Source: Allopontixanthobacter sp034376665 (GTDB lineage Bacteria > Pseudomonadota > Alphaproteobacteria > Sphingomonadales > Sphingomonadaceae). From it: a DNA stretch of 64,000 bases. The notes under the pieces were generated by a model. The model was not told the DNA's origin, ran no database searches, and was given only the letters and a program-made list of their open reading frames with translations. Location of the stretch: contig NZ_JAXMJI010000102.1 of NCBI RefSeq assembly GCF_034376665.1, forward strand, positions 12,604 to 76,603, written 5' to 3'. The translations under genes and the position numbers were made by a program. Numbering within the stretch: the first letter of the stretch is position 1; every line of letters starts with the position of its first letter. Below are positions 33,562 to 42,982 of this stretch, one piece after another.

Positions 33562-35733
33562 TTACGGAATCGCAGCGCCGGGGGCCGCATCGTCCTTCAG
33601 CCAGCGGTCCAGCCAGCCGAAAACGGTGCTATGCCATTGGAGCGAGTTCTTCGGTTTCAGCACCCAGTGGTTTTCGTCCGGAAACACCAGCAGTTGTGAA
33701 GGTATGCCTTTGCGCTGCAGGGCCGTGAAGGACGCAATGCCCTGGGTATAGGGAATGCGGAAATCCTTCTCGCCGGTGATGACCAGCATCGGGGTCTGCC
33801 AATTGTTCACGTAATTGACCGGGTTCCATTTCTCGAATTCCTCGGGCGCTTCGAAATAGGCCTTGCCGCCGTGCTCCCATTCGATGAACCACAATTCCTC
33901 GGTCTCGTAATACATCGCCCGCTGATCGAACACGCCGTCGTGCTGGATCAGGCATTTGAACCGGTCGGGCCACTTCCCGGCGATCCAGTTCATCATGTAT
34001 CCGCCATAGGATGCCCCCATCGCGCAGGCGTTGCCGCCGTCGATCTGGCGGTCGAGTTCCACCGCCGCGGCGAGGCCTTTCTGCAGGTCCTCCAGCGGCT
34101 TGCCGCCCCAGTCGCGGGTGATCGCACCGGTGAAGGCCTGGCCGTATCCGGTGCTGCCGTGGAAATCGACCGACACCACCGCGTAGCCCTGGCTGGCGAC
34201 CACGCGCGGGTTCCACCGGCTGGACCAGCTGTCGTTGAAACTGCCCTGCGGCCCGCCGTGGACGTAAAGGATCGCGGGAAGTTTTTCGTCCGTTCCGGCA
34301 GGCTTGGTGATCTGGCCCCAGACCGTATCGCCATTCGCACCCGCAAAACTGAACCGGCGGGTGGTCACCGGCTGCAATTCCGCCAGCGCAACTGCGGTAT
34401 GGCTGGTCAGTTGACGGCCCGGCGCATCGTCTGGCGCAAGATAGATCTCGGCGGGACTTTCAATCGTGTCGCGGGTGAACAGCAAAGCGCCGTCCGGCAG
34501 CGGCGCGACATTGCCGATATGCCCTTCGCGGCCCGGCGACAGGGTCAGGCGGGTGACGGTGCCGTCACGCGGATCAATCCGGAAGGCGGGCGTGTCGAGC
34601 ACATCCTGCGCCGTCACCACCAGATAGCGCGAATCGGGGGTCCAGGCGATCGAACCGGCCGAGCGGTCCCATGCGGAGGTCACCGCACGTGTCTCGCCGG
34701 TATCGAGATCGCGCAGCTGGACCACCAGCCGGTCCGCTTCGTAACCGGGCCGTTCCATCGCGGCATAGGCGAGATATTTCCCGTCCGGAGACGGCGCAGG
34801 CAAGGTGTCGAACGCGGTGTTGGCTGCGGTCAAATTGACCGGCGCCTGTCCTGACAGGTCGGAGCGGTAGATATCGACATTGGTCGATACCGGCTCGTCC
34901 GCATTCGCTTTGCGTGCGGCGAAATAGACGGCGGAACTGTCCGGTGCCCAGGCCAGATCCTCCGTCCCGCCGAACGGTTTGGTCGGGGTGTCGCCAATCA
35001 GCGCACCTTCGCCCGCCGGGCCGTCCACGGCAGCGCCGTCACCGTAGAGCCGCCCCTCGACGATCGGAAATACGAAGGCGCGGCTGTAGATGCCGGGCGT
35101 CTCCCATTGGTCCCAGTGGCGGACAAAGCCGACATCGCCTTCATACAGCCGGCCAGTGCCGGGTCCGGGCAAATGGCTTCCCTTCGCATCGGCGCAGCCG
35201 AATGTCGGGCAGCTGCGCAGCACATCGCCGAACACCAACAGTTTGGTGCCATCGGGGGAAACCGAATAGCCGGCGATGTCCGCTTCCAAGGTGCTGACCT
35301 GAGACGGCGCGCCCGTGGGCCGTCCGTTTTGCACCGCAACGCGCCAGATCTGGCTTTTGCTGTCCCCGGCATCCGCGGCGCTGCCCGGCGCTGCGCGGGA
35401 GGAGAGGAAATAGAGATACCCGCCCGCGCCGAAACGGACATCGGAGGCCTCGCCGCCAAGGTCGAGCGGCATCGGACTGGCCGCAGGGTCTGCCAGGTCC
35501 AGGATGAAATGGCTGGTGCTGCGTTCGTAGGTATCCGGATCGGTCAGGGTCACCGGATAGACCGCGAACCGGCCATCGGGGCTGGTCGAAGGGCCGCCAA
35601 CACGCGGCATGGTCACCAGATCCTGCGCGCTCATACCGGCGGCCTGGCCGGTAGCGGAGGTCGGCGCAGCCGCAAGCGAAAGTGCCAGGGCAATGGGTGC
35701 GAACAGGGGCTTCAGCCCGGATTTCATTGTCAT
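33562..35733 (-). CDS. S9 family peptidase (acylaminoacyl/dipeptidyl-peptidase type)
   Basis: About 723 residues. A signal peptide (about 1-30) is followed by a WD40-like beta-propeller (about 40-450) and an alpha/beta hydrolase domain. The triad is Ser in MGASYGGYM, Asp in GEKDFRIPYTQG and His in PDENHWV. It probably degrades short peptides in the periplasm. The ATG at 35733 (MTMKSG) precedes the signal peptide; an upstream in-frame ATG at 35784 would bury it. Confidence 0.9.
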   Translation of the reverse strand: MTMKSGLKPLFAPIALALSLAAAPTSATGQAAGMSAQDLVTMPRVGGPSTSPDGRFAVYPVTLTDPDTYERSTSHFILDLADPAASPMPLDLGGEASDVRFGAGGYLYFLSSRAAPGSAADAGDSKSQIWRVAVQNGRPTGAPSQVSTLEADIAGYSVSPDGTKLLVFGDVLRSCPTFGCADAKGSHLPGPGTGRLYEGDVGFVRHWDQWETPGIYSRAFVFPIVEGRLYGDGAAVDGPAGEGALIGDTPTKPFGGTEDLAWAPDSSAVYFAARKANADEPVSTNVDIYRSDLSGQAPVNLTAANTAFDTLPAPSPDGKYLAYAAMERPGYEADRLVVQLRDLDTGETRAVTSAWDRSAGSIAWTPDSRYLVVTAQDVLDTPAFRIDPRDGTVTRLTLSPGREGHIGNVAPLPDGALLFTRDTIESPAEIYLAPDDAPGRQLTSHTAVALAELQPVTTRRFSFAGANGDTVWGQITKPAGTDEKLPAILYVHGGPQGSFNDSWSSRWNPRVVASQGYAVVSVDFHGSTGYGQAFTGAITRDWGGKPLEDLQKGLAAAVELDRQIDGGNACAMGASYGGYMMNWIAGKWPDRFKCLIQHDGVFDQRAMYYETEELWFIEWEHGGKAYFEAPEEFEKWNPVNYVNNWQTPMLVITGEKDFRIPYTQGIASFTALQRKGIPSQLLVFPDENHWVLKPKNSLQWHSTVFGWLDRWLKDDAAPGAAIP

Positions 35734-35796
35734 GCGGGAGAGAGTTAGACGCTCTGCCAATGCGTGCAAGCGGATTTCGCGCACGCGCTGTCCGCG

Positions 35797-36369
35797 TTAT
35801 CCGCGCTTTCCGGCAATGCGGGCGATTTCGGCCTGAACCATCTTTTCAACCATGCCCGGCAAGTTCCTTTCGATCCATTCGGACAGCATCGGGCGAAGCA
35901 ATTCGCGCACCAGCCCCTCGAGAGAAGTTTCGCCCGACCGCACGATTTGCGGCTGGGCACCCGGTTTGGACAGCATCGCCAGCGCTGCGAAATTCTCGCG
36001 GATCGATTCGCGCAGCGGGTCGGCGGTCAGCGGTGTGTCGCCATCGTCGTCGGTGCTGTCTGGCTCACTATCGTTGAAATCATCGTCCTGTTCGACGAAG
36101 TCGGCCTCGCTGAGGTCGAGGATAGTATCGCTTTCGAGGGCTTCGCTTTCCGCCGGCTCGTCCGCCAGGCTTTCCTGCGGATCACCCGGCTGCTCGTCGG
36201 GCGGCCCGGACGCTGCCGCATCGGCACCGTCATCGAAAACATCTTTCAAACCTTCCGATTCGCGGCGACGGCGGACTTCGAGAGCCCCGGCGCGGTTGTC
36301 GCGCGCGATGACCTGCTTGATGGAGGCGAGGATCTCCTCGACCGAAGCTTCGCCTTGCTGGCGCATCAT
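35797..36369 (-). CDS. DUF2497 / PopZ-like polar organising protein
   Basis: 190 residues. The N-terminal helix (EASVEEILASIKQVIARDN) and the C-terminal helical block (about 120-190, LEGLVRELLRPMLSEWIERNLPGMVEKMVQAEIARI) bracket a long acidic, Pro-rich disordered linker. This is the layout of PopZ, which in Caulobacter forms polar condensates that tether ParB-parS. The two ATG codons at the start are adjacent. It lies 12 kb from the origin candidate, between an S9 peptidase and tolC. Function is inferred from family. Confidence 0.82.
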   Translation of the reverse strand: MMRQQGEASVEEILASIKQVIARDNRAGALEVRRRRESEGLKDVFDDGADAAASGPPDEQPGDPQESLADEPAESEALESDTILDLSEADFVEQDDDFNDSEPDSTDDDGDTPLTADPLRESIRENFAALAMLSKPGAQPQIVRSGETSLEGLVRELLRPMLSEWIERNLPGMVEKMVQAEIARIAGKRG

Positions 36370-36421
36370 GCAATCATCCCCGTATTCGTGAACCGACGTC
36401 AGAGTGCCAGATTACCGGAAT

Positions 36422-37888
36422 TCACCGGTTTGGCGAGTCCTCTGTTTGCTCAATCGCCGCATCGGGAGCAGGCACGTCGATCGTGCGTGTCGAGACGGCG
36501 ACGGGTGCCGGATCGTTGTCCCAATCGGACCATTTGCCTTTGACGCGGTCGAAATTGACCTGTGGGTCGTACAGCAAGGTCTCGTCGCCCAGGCCGAGGT
36601 CACGGGCCTCCGCGCGGCCCATTGCAGCCAGCAGGCTGAAGCCAGCGACATAGGCGTTGCGCCGTGCGGTGACCAGTTGGACCCGGGCGTTGAGCAATTC
36701 CTGCTCTGCGTTCAGGATATCCAGGATCGTGCGGCTGCCGACAGTATTTTCCGCGCGCGTCCCCTCGAGACTGAGTTCGGCGGCGGCCACGGCGGACTGC
36801 GAGGATTCGATGATCGCGCTGGAGGCCTGCCAACTGGCATAGGCGGCGCGGACCTGCGCAATGGCGTCGCGCTCGGCCGCGATTTCCTGTTCCAGCGCCG
36901 CGCTGGCGATGGCTTGCGCCTGCCGCTCCAGCGCGGCGGGGCGGCCGCCCTGGAAGATGGGAATGCTGATCTGGACGCCCGCGCTGCCGGTCGTCTCGCT
37001 TTGCGAGAATTGCACGGCCGAAGGTCCGCCAAGCGTTCCGTAAAAATTGTTATAGTCGGTTCCGGCAAACAGCGAGACGGTGGGCAGGCGGTTCGCCCTG
37101 GTGACCTTGATATCGATGTCCGCGGCCTTGGCGTTTTCACGCGCCGCGATCAGGTCCGGATTGTATTCCAGGGCCGTATCGACCGCTTCGGCAGCCGTTG
37201 CCGGCAGAGCGGGCAGGGGCGGCGGCGGCTGCAGATTGTCGGGTGCCTCCCCGACCAGCTGGATATAGAATTCCCGCGCCCCGATCAGATTGGACTGGGC
37301 GGTGCGCAGATCGCTTTCGGCCAGCGCCAGACGCGACTGTGACTGGGCAATGTCCGTCCGCGTCAGGTCCCCGATTTCGAACCGGTCGCTGGTCGCCTGG
37401 AGGTTGACCGACAGGACATTGACCTGATTTGCGGTCAGCCCGACGATCGCCTGGTTGCGGATTACATCCATATAGGCGGCGACGACCTGGCTGAATATGG
37501 CCGATTCGGTCGCCCTGAGATTGGCCTGCCCGGCGTCGACCCGCACCTTTGCGGCGCGGACGCCGTTTTTCACCGCACCGCCGGAATAGATCGGAACGCC
37601 GAGATCGGCGCTCACGCTCAGGGTCCGTTCCGGCGCGGTGAAGCTGTTTGAGGAACGCTTCAGAAATTCCACATGGGTTGCGGTGGCACCGATGTTCGGG
37701 CGTCCGGCGGATTTTTCCAGCGGAACGAATTCATCGGTCGCGCGCTGGTTGGCGCGCGCTGCCTGCAATGTCGGATTGGTGCGATAGGCTTCGCTCAGCG
37801 CCTCGCGCAAGGTATCCGCCGCGGCCGGGCTGGCAATCAGACTGGACGCCGCGGCGAGCAGCGCGAGGCGGTTCACGCTGCGGCGCAT
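36422..37888 (-). CDS. tolC: TolC family outer membrane efflux/secretion channel
   Basis: 488 residues. A signal peptide (about 1-25, ending AAAD) is followed by two OEP repeats of the TolC type I secretion family, starting DTLREALSEAYRTNPTLQAARANQRATDEFV. It would form the outer membrane exit duct of a tripartite pump. The ATG at 37888 lies 2 bp after the upstream gene's stop with GGAG inside that gene. The partner pump is not in the window. Confidence 0.9.
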   Translation of the reverse strand: MRRSVNRLALLAAASSLIASPAAADTLREALSEAYRTNPTLQAARANQRATDEFVPLEKSAGRPNIGATATHVEFLKRSSNSFTAPERTLSVSADLGVPIYSGGAVKNGVRAAKVRVDAGQANLRATESAIFSQVVAAYMDVIRNQAIVGLTANQVNVLSVNLQATSDRFEIGDLTRTDIAQSQSRLALAESDLRTAQSNLIGAREFYIQLVGEAPDNLQPPPPLPALPATAAEAVDTALEYNPDLIAARENAKAADIDIKVTRANRLPTVSLFAGTDYNNFYGTLGGPSAVQFSQSETTGSAGVQISIPIFQGGRPAALERQAQAIASAALEQEIAAERDAIAQVRAAYASWQASSAIIESSQSAVAAAELSLEGTRAENTVGSRTILDILNAEQELLNARVQLVTARRNAYVAGFSLLAAMGRAEARDLGLGDETLLYDPQVNFDRVKGKWSDWDNDPAPVAVSTRTIDVPAPDAAIEQTEDSPNR

Positions 37889-37890
37889 GA

Positions 37891-38490
37891 TCAGAAGCTC
37901 CAACCGGCGGCTTTGTCGAATTCGGACAGGCGCGGAATGCCGATTTCGGCCAGCGGCAGCAAGGCCACGCCGCCCGCGGTCTTGCGGCCCACGGCCAGCC
38001 GGGTCACACCCTTGACCACCAGACCGGTCAGAACTCGGCCGCCATCTTCCAGCCGCCGGGTCAGGCTGTCGGGCAGTTCCTCCACCGCGCCGTCGATCAG
38101 CAGCAGCGAATAGGCCGCGGACTTGCGGCTTTTGACCAGCGCGTCCTCCGGCGTGATGACATCCACCGATTTTACCAGCGGGCGCAGCAATTCGGGCAGA
38201 TAGCCGCTGCCACTGTCCACTACCAAAGCGGCTTCGGTGGCGAGCGGCTGGGCTTCGGCCAGCATCATGCCGTAGAACAGCGGGGCGGCCAGGCGGCGGC
38301 CGTTTTCCAGCGGAATGGAGCGGTCGATATAGGCGGTGTCGCGCGCAGCGGCAGGCACGAAGTCCTCCCGCGGCACGGCGGCCATGCGGGCGAGCACGAA
38401 GGGTTCGTTGACGCCGCTGGTACGCAGCTGGCTGTCGATCATCGCGCGGCGTGCGGCTTCGGTGCTGGCAAGGGTTTTCGTCATGGACAT
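37891..38490 (-). CDS. Protein-L-isoaspartate O-methyltransferase-like protein
   Basis: 199 residues. The N-terminal region (RRAMIDSQLRTSGVNEPFVLARMAAVPREDFVP) is a clear PCMT match. The SAM motif I is altered (VVDSGSGYLPELL rather than xEIGTGSGY) and the following SAM region is short, so catalytic activity is uncertain. Such shortened PCMT-like genes recur upstream of tolC in sphingomonads, and the two are almost certainly cotranscribed. The start is at an ATG with a second ATG two codons later. Confidence 0.75.
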   Translation of the reverse strand: MSMTKTLASTEAARRAMIDSQLRTSGVNEPFVLARMAAVPREDFVPAAARDTAYIDRSIPLENGRRLAAPLFYGMMLAEAQPLATEAALVVDSGSGYLPELLRPLVKSVDVITPEDALVKSRKSAAYSLLLIDGAVEELPDSLTRRLEDGGRVLTGLVVKGVTRLAVGRKTAGGVALLPLAEIGIPRLSEFDKAAGWSF

Positions 38491-38495
38491 CTCTA

Positions 38496-38525
38496 CTGTA
38501 TTACACCAACAACACAGTTGGTCAA
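38496..38525 (-). promoter_or_regulatory. Promoter with palindromic operator before the PCMT-like/tolC operon
   Basis: On the minus strand a TTGACC (38520-38525) and a weak TAATAC (38498-38503) are 16 bp apart, so transcription would start almost at the start codon. CTGTATT-N8-AACACAG (38496-38517; one arm mismatch) overlaps the spacer and -10 element and matches the operator candidate at 2656. Confidence 0.5.
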
Positions 38526-38665
38526 TCGGTGTCGGAGAGGGACGGTCGCCCTCTCCGGATCAGCGGCGGCTTTACGGTGCAAGCAATCCCTCGCCAAGCC
38601 CTTTGACGCTAGCCGCTGCCTGCGACTATGAAGCGGTCCAATCGACCGAATGGAGATACGATCCG

Positions 38666-40188
38666 ATGAGCGAAATGGTAACCATCCGCGAAGCGGACCT
38701 GGTCGAAAGTGTCGCCGATGCGCTGCAATATATCTCCTATTATCACCCGATGGATTACATCCGCGCGCTGGGCGAGGCCTATGAGGCGGAGCAGGGTCCG
38801 GCGGCGAAGGACGCGATCGCCCAGATCCTGACCAACAGCCGGATGTGCGCCGAAGGCCACCGCCCGATCTGCCAGGACACCGGCATCGTGAACGTGTTCG
38901 TGAAGTGGGGCCAGAGTTGCCGCCTCGGTTCGGACATGAGCCTGCAGGATGTGGTCGATGAAGGGGTGCGCCGCGCCTATACCAATTCGGACAACAAGCT
39001 GCGTGCCTCGATCCTGGCGGATCCGGCCTTCACCCGCCGCAACACCCGCGACAACACCCCCTGTGTCCTGTCGGTGGAGATGGTGCCGGGCAACACGGTC
39101 ACGATCGATGTCGCGGCCAAGGCGGCAGCGAGAACAAGTCCAAGTTCAAGATGATGAACCCGTCGGACAGCATTACCGACTGGGTGCTTGAAATGCTGCC
39201 GCAGATGGGCGCGGGCTGGTGCCCGCCGGGAATGCTCGGCATCGGCATCGGCGGCACTGCGGAACATTGCATGAAGCTGGCGAAACAGAGCCTGATGGAC
39301 CCGATCGACATGGGGCAGTTGAAGGCGCGCGGGGCGCAGAACGACATCGAACGGCTGCGGATCGAAATTTTCGACAAGGTCAACGCGCTCGGTATCGGGG
39401 CGCAGGGGCTGGGCGGGCTGTCGACCGTGCTCGACGTCAAGATCTACGACGCGCCGTGTCATGCGGCGGGCAAGCCAGTGGCGATGATCCCCAATTGCGC
39501 CGCGACCCGCCACGCGCATTTCATGCTCGACGGCTCCGGCCCCTCGTTTCTCGAAGTGCCCAGGCTGGACGAATGGCCGGATGTGGACTGGCAGCCCGAC
39601 GCGGCGGCGCTGAGGGTCGATCTTGATACCGTAACGCCTGAGCAGGTGCGCAGCTGGAAGAACGGCGACCGCTTGCTGCTGTCGGGCAAAATGCTGACCG
39701 GACGCGACGCGGCGCACAAGCGGATTGCGGACATGATGGCTGCGGGCGAGGAACTGCCGGTCAGCTTTGCCGGAAGGGCGATCTATTATGTCGGTCCGGT
39801 TGATCCGATCATGGGCGAAGCGGTCGGCCCGGCGGGACCCACAACCGCAACCCGGATGGACAAGTTCACCAAGATGATGCTCGATCTCGGGCTGCTGCTG
39901 ATGATCGGCAAGGCCGAACGCGGGCAGGGTGCGGTTGATGCCATTGCGGCGAACAAGGTCGCCTATCTGATGGCCACCGGCGGCGCGGCCTATCTGGTGG
40001 CCCGCGCGATCAAGGAAGCCAGGGTCGTCGCTTTCGAGGACCTCGGGATGGAAGCGATTTATGAATTCACGGTCGAAAACATGCCGGTGACGGTGGCGGT
40101 CGATAGCGAAGGCAACAATGTCCACACGCTTGCCCCCGCCTATTGGAAGGAAAAGATCGCGCGGGAAGGCTTGCTTCCGGTCGGTTGA
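38666..40188 (+). pseudogene. fumA: Class I fumarate hydratase, frameshifted
   Basis: Two adjacent frames together make a class I (4Fe-4S) fumarase of the expected ~508 residues. The first frame, 38666-39154, runs from MSEMVTIREADLV to ...VTIDVAAK and then shifts. The second frame resumes with GGSENKSKFKMMNPSDSITDWVLEML and ends at 40188. The break is at 39119-39126, where the conserved KGGGSEN motif is expected. Bases read AAGGCGGCAGC, so 4 bases (or 1) are missing from a GGC run. The rest looks intact, so the damage is recent or a sequencing error. The ATG is preceded by GGAG. Confidence 0.82.
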
Positions 40189-40300
40189 TGGTCATTGTCG
40201 GGTTTAAGCAGGGGGAAGGGACACATGCTCGACGAAGGGCGCTGCCTACTCGACGACGGCGCTGGCCTGCACTGCCGCATCCGGCCTAGGTGACGGGGTG

Positions 40301-41581
40301 ATGAATTTTTCCGAATCGGCCCGGGCTGCACCGGTACGCCTGCCTGTCCGCGCCGTGCTGGCCTCGATGGTCGGACTTTGGCTGTGCTACTTCCTGCTGA
40401 CAACGCTGCGCGGTTCGATTGTCGGGCTGGAAATGCCCTATGAGCTGATGTGGCGGCGTGCGCTGGTGAGCCTGGCCGGAGTCGCCATCACCTTTATCAT
40501 GTGGCTGGTCCTGCGGCTGTTCGACGAACGCGCGCTGTGGGCCAAGATTGCGGCGGCGCTGGTCCTCGCCCTGCCCGCCGCCGTGTTGATCGCCCAGGCA
40601 AACCAGATGATCTTCGCCGATGTCGAAACCCGGGTGATCGAGAAAATGGGTGAGCGTCAGGGCATCCGCATCCGGCGCGACGAAGCGGGCAATGTGCTCG
40701 TCGATGTGCCCGGATTGCCGGGGCAATACGACACACCCGGTGCCGCCGGGACACAAGGGCCGGACGCGCCCGAACCCTCGGTAGCGGCCACGGTAACGCT
40801 GGCACCGGCCCCGACGGGGCTCGACCGGTGGCGGCAATTGTCGGACATTGCGCTCGGCCGCTATTTCCTGCTGCTGGCGTGGGCCTCGCTCTATCTTGCC
40901 CTACTCGCCGGCGCGCAGGCCAAATCGTCGGAACGGCGCGAAGGGGAATTCCGGCGCGCGGCCAAGGCCGCAGAATTGCGGTCGCTGCGCTATCAGGTCA
41001 ATCCGCACTTCCTGTTCAACACGCTCAATTCGCTGTCGGCGATGGTCATGACGGGCAAGGCCGAGAAGGCCGAAGAGATGATCCAGTCGATCTCCAATTT
41101 CTATCGTTACAGTCTGGCCGACGATCCGACTTCGGATGTGGAACTGGCGGAAGAATTCGAATTGCAGCGGCATTATCTGCAGATTGAACAGGTCCGGTTC
41201 CCCGAGCGTCTGCAAACCCGGTTCGATCTACCGCCCGATCTGGCGCAGGCGCGCGTTCCGGGCATGATCCTGCAGCCACTCATAGAAAATTCGGTGAAGT
41301 ATGCGGTCGCCCCGTTCAACCAGCCGGTGACCATAACGCTGGCGGCGCGCCTCGAATATGGCCGGCTGGTGCTTTCGGTGAGCGATGATGGACCCGGCCA
41401 CAATGGCAGGTCCGCGCCGGGCGATGCGGGCAGGAACGGCACATCGGGATTCGGCATCGGGCTCGCCAATGTGCGGGACCGGCTCGAAGCACGCTTCGGC
41501 AAGGAAGCGAGCGTTACCTCCACCGCGACTCCGCAGGGATATCTTACCGAACTGAGGCTGCCCCTGGTGACACATGGCTGA
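40301..41581 (+). CDS. LytS-family sensor histidine kinase
   Basis: 426 residues. Four membrane segments (about 15-40, 52-73, 82-100 and 187-205) enclose a Pro-rich periplasmic region (about 105-180). The cytoplasmic HisKA_7TM/LytS-type kinase domain follows: the H-box QVNPHFLFNTLNSL with His236, then the ATPase motifs LQPLIENSVKYAV (N-box), SVSDDGPG and GFGIGLANVRDRL. The C-terminus overlaps the response regulator start. The sensed signal is unknown. Confidence 0.9.
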   Translation: MNFSESARAAPVRLPVRAVLASMVGLWLCYFLLTTLRGSIVGLEMPYELMWRRALVSLAGVAITFIMWLVLRLFDERALWAKIAAALVLALPAAVLIAQANQMIFADVETRVIEKMGERQGIRIRRDEAGNVLVDVPGLPGQYDTPGAAGTQGPDAPEPSVAATVTLAPAPTGLDRWRQLSDIALGRYFLLLAWASLYLALLAGAQAKSSERREGEFRRAAKAAELRSLRYQVNPHFLFNTLNSLSAMVMTGKAEKAEEMIQSISNFYRYSLADDPTSDVELAEEFELQRHYLQIEQVRFPERLQTRFDLPPDLAQARVPGMILQPLIENSVKYAVAPFNQPVTITLAARLEYGRLVLSVSDDGPGHNGRSAPGDAGRNGTSGFGIGLANVRDRLEARFGKEASVTSTATPQGYLTELRLPLVTHG

Positions 41582-42326
41582 TCATAACGAAAACGCACCA
41601 TTGCGTACCCTGATCGTGGACGACGAACCGCTGGCGGTCGAACGGATGCAGGTAATCTGCGCCAGGCTGAACGATCTTCAGGTTGTCGGGACGGCAAGCG
41701 ACGGCGCTGCGGCGCTGCGGCTGATCGAGGCGCTGGGGCCGGACCTGGTCCTGCTCGACATGACCATGCCCGAAGCCGACGGCCTGTCGGTGGCGCGCAA
41801 GGTGGCCGCAATGGACCCGGCCAGGCAAAAGCGACCGGCGATCATCTTTGTCACCGCGCACGACAATTTTGCGGTCGAAGCCTTCGATCTCGACGCGGTC
41901 GATTATGTCCTCAAGCCGGTCGCGCCCGAACGTCTCGGCCGCGCCATCGAACGCGCCCTGACCCGGCGTAGCGAAGCCGCGCCCAAAGAAGGCGAATGGC
42001 TGACCGAATTGTGGGTGCCGCATCGTTCGGAACTGGTGCGCATCGAAATGGCGCAGGTTTCGCGGATCGATGCCGAGCGCGACTACGTCCGCCTGCATGT
42101 CGGCGGGGCCACTTACCTGCTGCTGCAAACCATCGCCGGGCTGGAGGGACGCCTCAACCCGGCGGAATTCATTCGCATTCATCGCTCCACCATCCTGCGC
42201 CGCGAGAATATTCGCGGATTGCGTCATGATGGGCTGGGTGTGTGGTCGGCAGAACTCGATGATGGGGAAGCCCTGCGGATCGGGCGAACCTATCTCGGCC
42301 GGGTCAAGGCCATGGCCGGACGCTGA
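41574..42326 (+). CDS. LytTR-family response regulator
   Basis: 250 residues. The receiver domain (about 10-130) has the acidic pair VDDEP, phospho-acceptor Asp62 in VLLDMTMP and Lys in YVLKPV. The C-terminal LytTR DNA-binding domain (about 150-250) includes RIDAERDYVRLH and FIRIHRSTILRRENI. It is the partner of the upstream kinase, whose stop overlaps its start by eight bases. Confidence 0.92.
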   Translation: MADHNENAPLRTLIVDDEPLAVERMQVICARLNDLQVVGTASDGAAALRLIEALGPDLVLLDMTMPEADGLSVARKVAAMDPARQKRPAIIFVTAHDNFAVEAFDLDAVDYVLKPVAPERLGRAIERALTRRSEAAPKEGEWLTELWVPHRSELVRIEMAQVSRIDAERDYVRLHVGGATYLLLQTIAGLEGRLNPAEFIRIHRSTILRRENIRGLRHDGLGVWSAELDDGEALRIGRTYLGRVKAMAGR

Positions 42327-42394
42327 GCGGGGAAGCCGCGCGGGCGGATAATGCGTAATTGCCCCGGATGACCAGTTTATGACCGGAGAAAATT

Positions 42395-42431
42395 GAAGCC
42401 CGGACCGGGGGACTGGTCCGATCCGGGCTTC
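42395..42431 (-). terminator. Intrinsic terminator after the UrcA gene
   Basis: GAAGCCCGGA and TCCGGGCTTC form a perfect 10-bp stem. On the minus strand it is followed by AATTTTC, consistent with termination of the UrcA gene; it may also serve the response regulator from the other side. Confidence 0.75.
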
Positions 42432-42446
42432 GACAGCTGAGGGTGA

Positions 42447-42770
42447 TCAGCCGCCAAGTCGTTTGTCGTCGAGGAGCCTGGCCATTTGCTTCGTGGCAAG
42501 AGCCTTCGCCTGACGGTAGCATTCCTTGGCCTCGTTGCTCCGGCGGCTGATCCGTGAACCGGTCACCGTGTTGTTCAAGCCACAAAAATCCTTTGCCGCC
42601 TTGTCAATCCGGTGGGTCAGGGCCTTCTGACCCGCGGCGGTTTCCAAGTTGAGGTCGGAATAGGCGATGACCAGATCGTCATTCGACTGGGCGGCCAGTG
42701 CGGGTGCGGCAGTGCCCATCAGGGTGAGGGCGGAGCCTGCCGCGGCAAGGGCAATAAGTGCGCTTTTCAT
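42447..42770 (-). CDS. UrcA family protein
   Basis: 107 residues. A signal peptide (about 1-30) is followed by the UrcA core: IAYSDLNLETAAGQKALTHRIDKAAKDFCG. UrcA proteins are small exported proteins of unknown function in Caulobacterales and Sphingomonadales. GGAGGAAATATC precedes the ATG at 42770. Confidence 0.85.
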   Translation of the reverse strand: MKSALIALAAAGSALTLMGTAAPALAAQSNDDLVIAYSDLNLETAAGQKALTHRIDKAAKDFCGLNNTVTGSRISRRSNEAKECYRQAKALATKQMARLLDDKRLGG

Positions 42771-42982
42771 GATATTTCCTCCAGCTGCGGGCCATCCGTT
42801 CAAGGGGGGGGGTGGAGGCCATTCGCATTCTTGGTTTACCCCCTGGTTGGAGGAGGCGCAGCCGGACTTCGACTGCTGTCGATTTTCGGTCGACCACGGA
42901 TGTAATCGACGGACGAAGGCGATCAAAATGCGGACGAATGGTGTTTGGCAATCGACCACGGTGAGTGCATGATTGCGCCCAG

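Noticed and set aside
33276..33590. Alternative minus-strand frame starting at an ATG near 33590
   Set aside because: The product is Arg/Gly/Ala-rich and does not carry the ferredoxin motifs; the other frame matches the family.
39119..39154. Programmed ribosomal frameshift in fumarase
   Set aside because: No slippery heptamer or downstream pseudoknot is visible, and class I fumarases are made from one frame; a deletion in a GGC run explains it.
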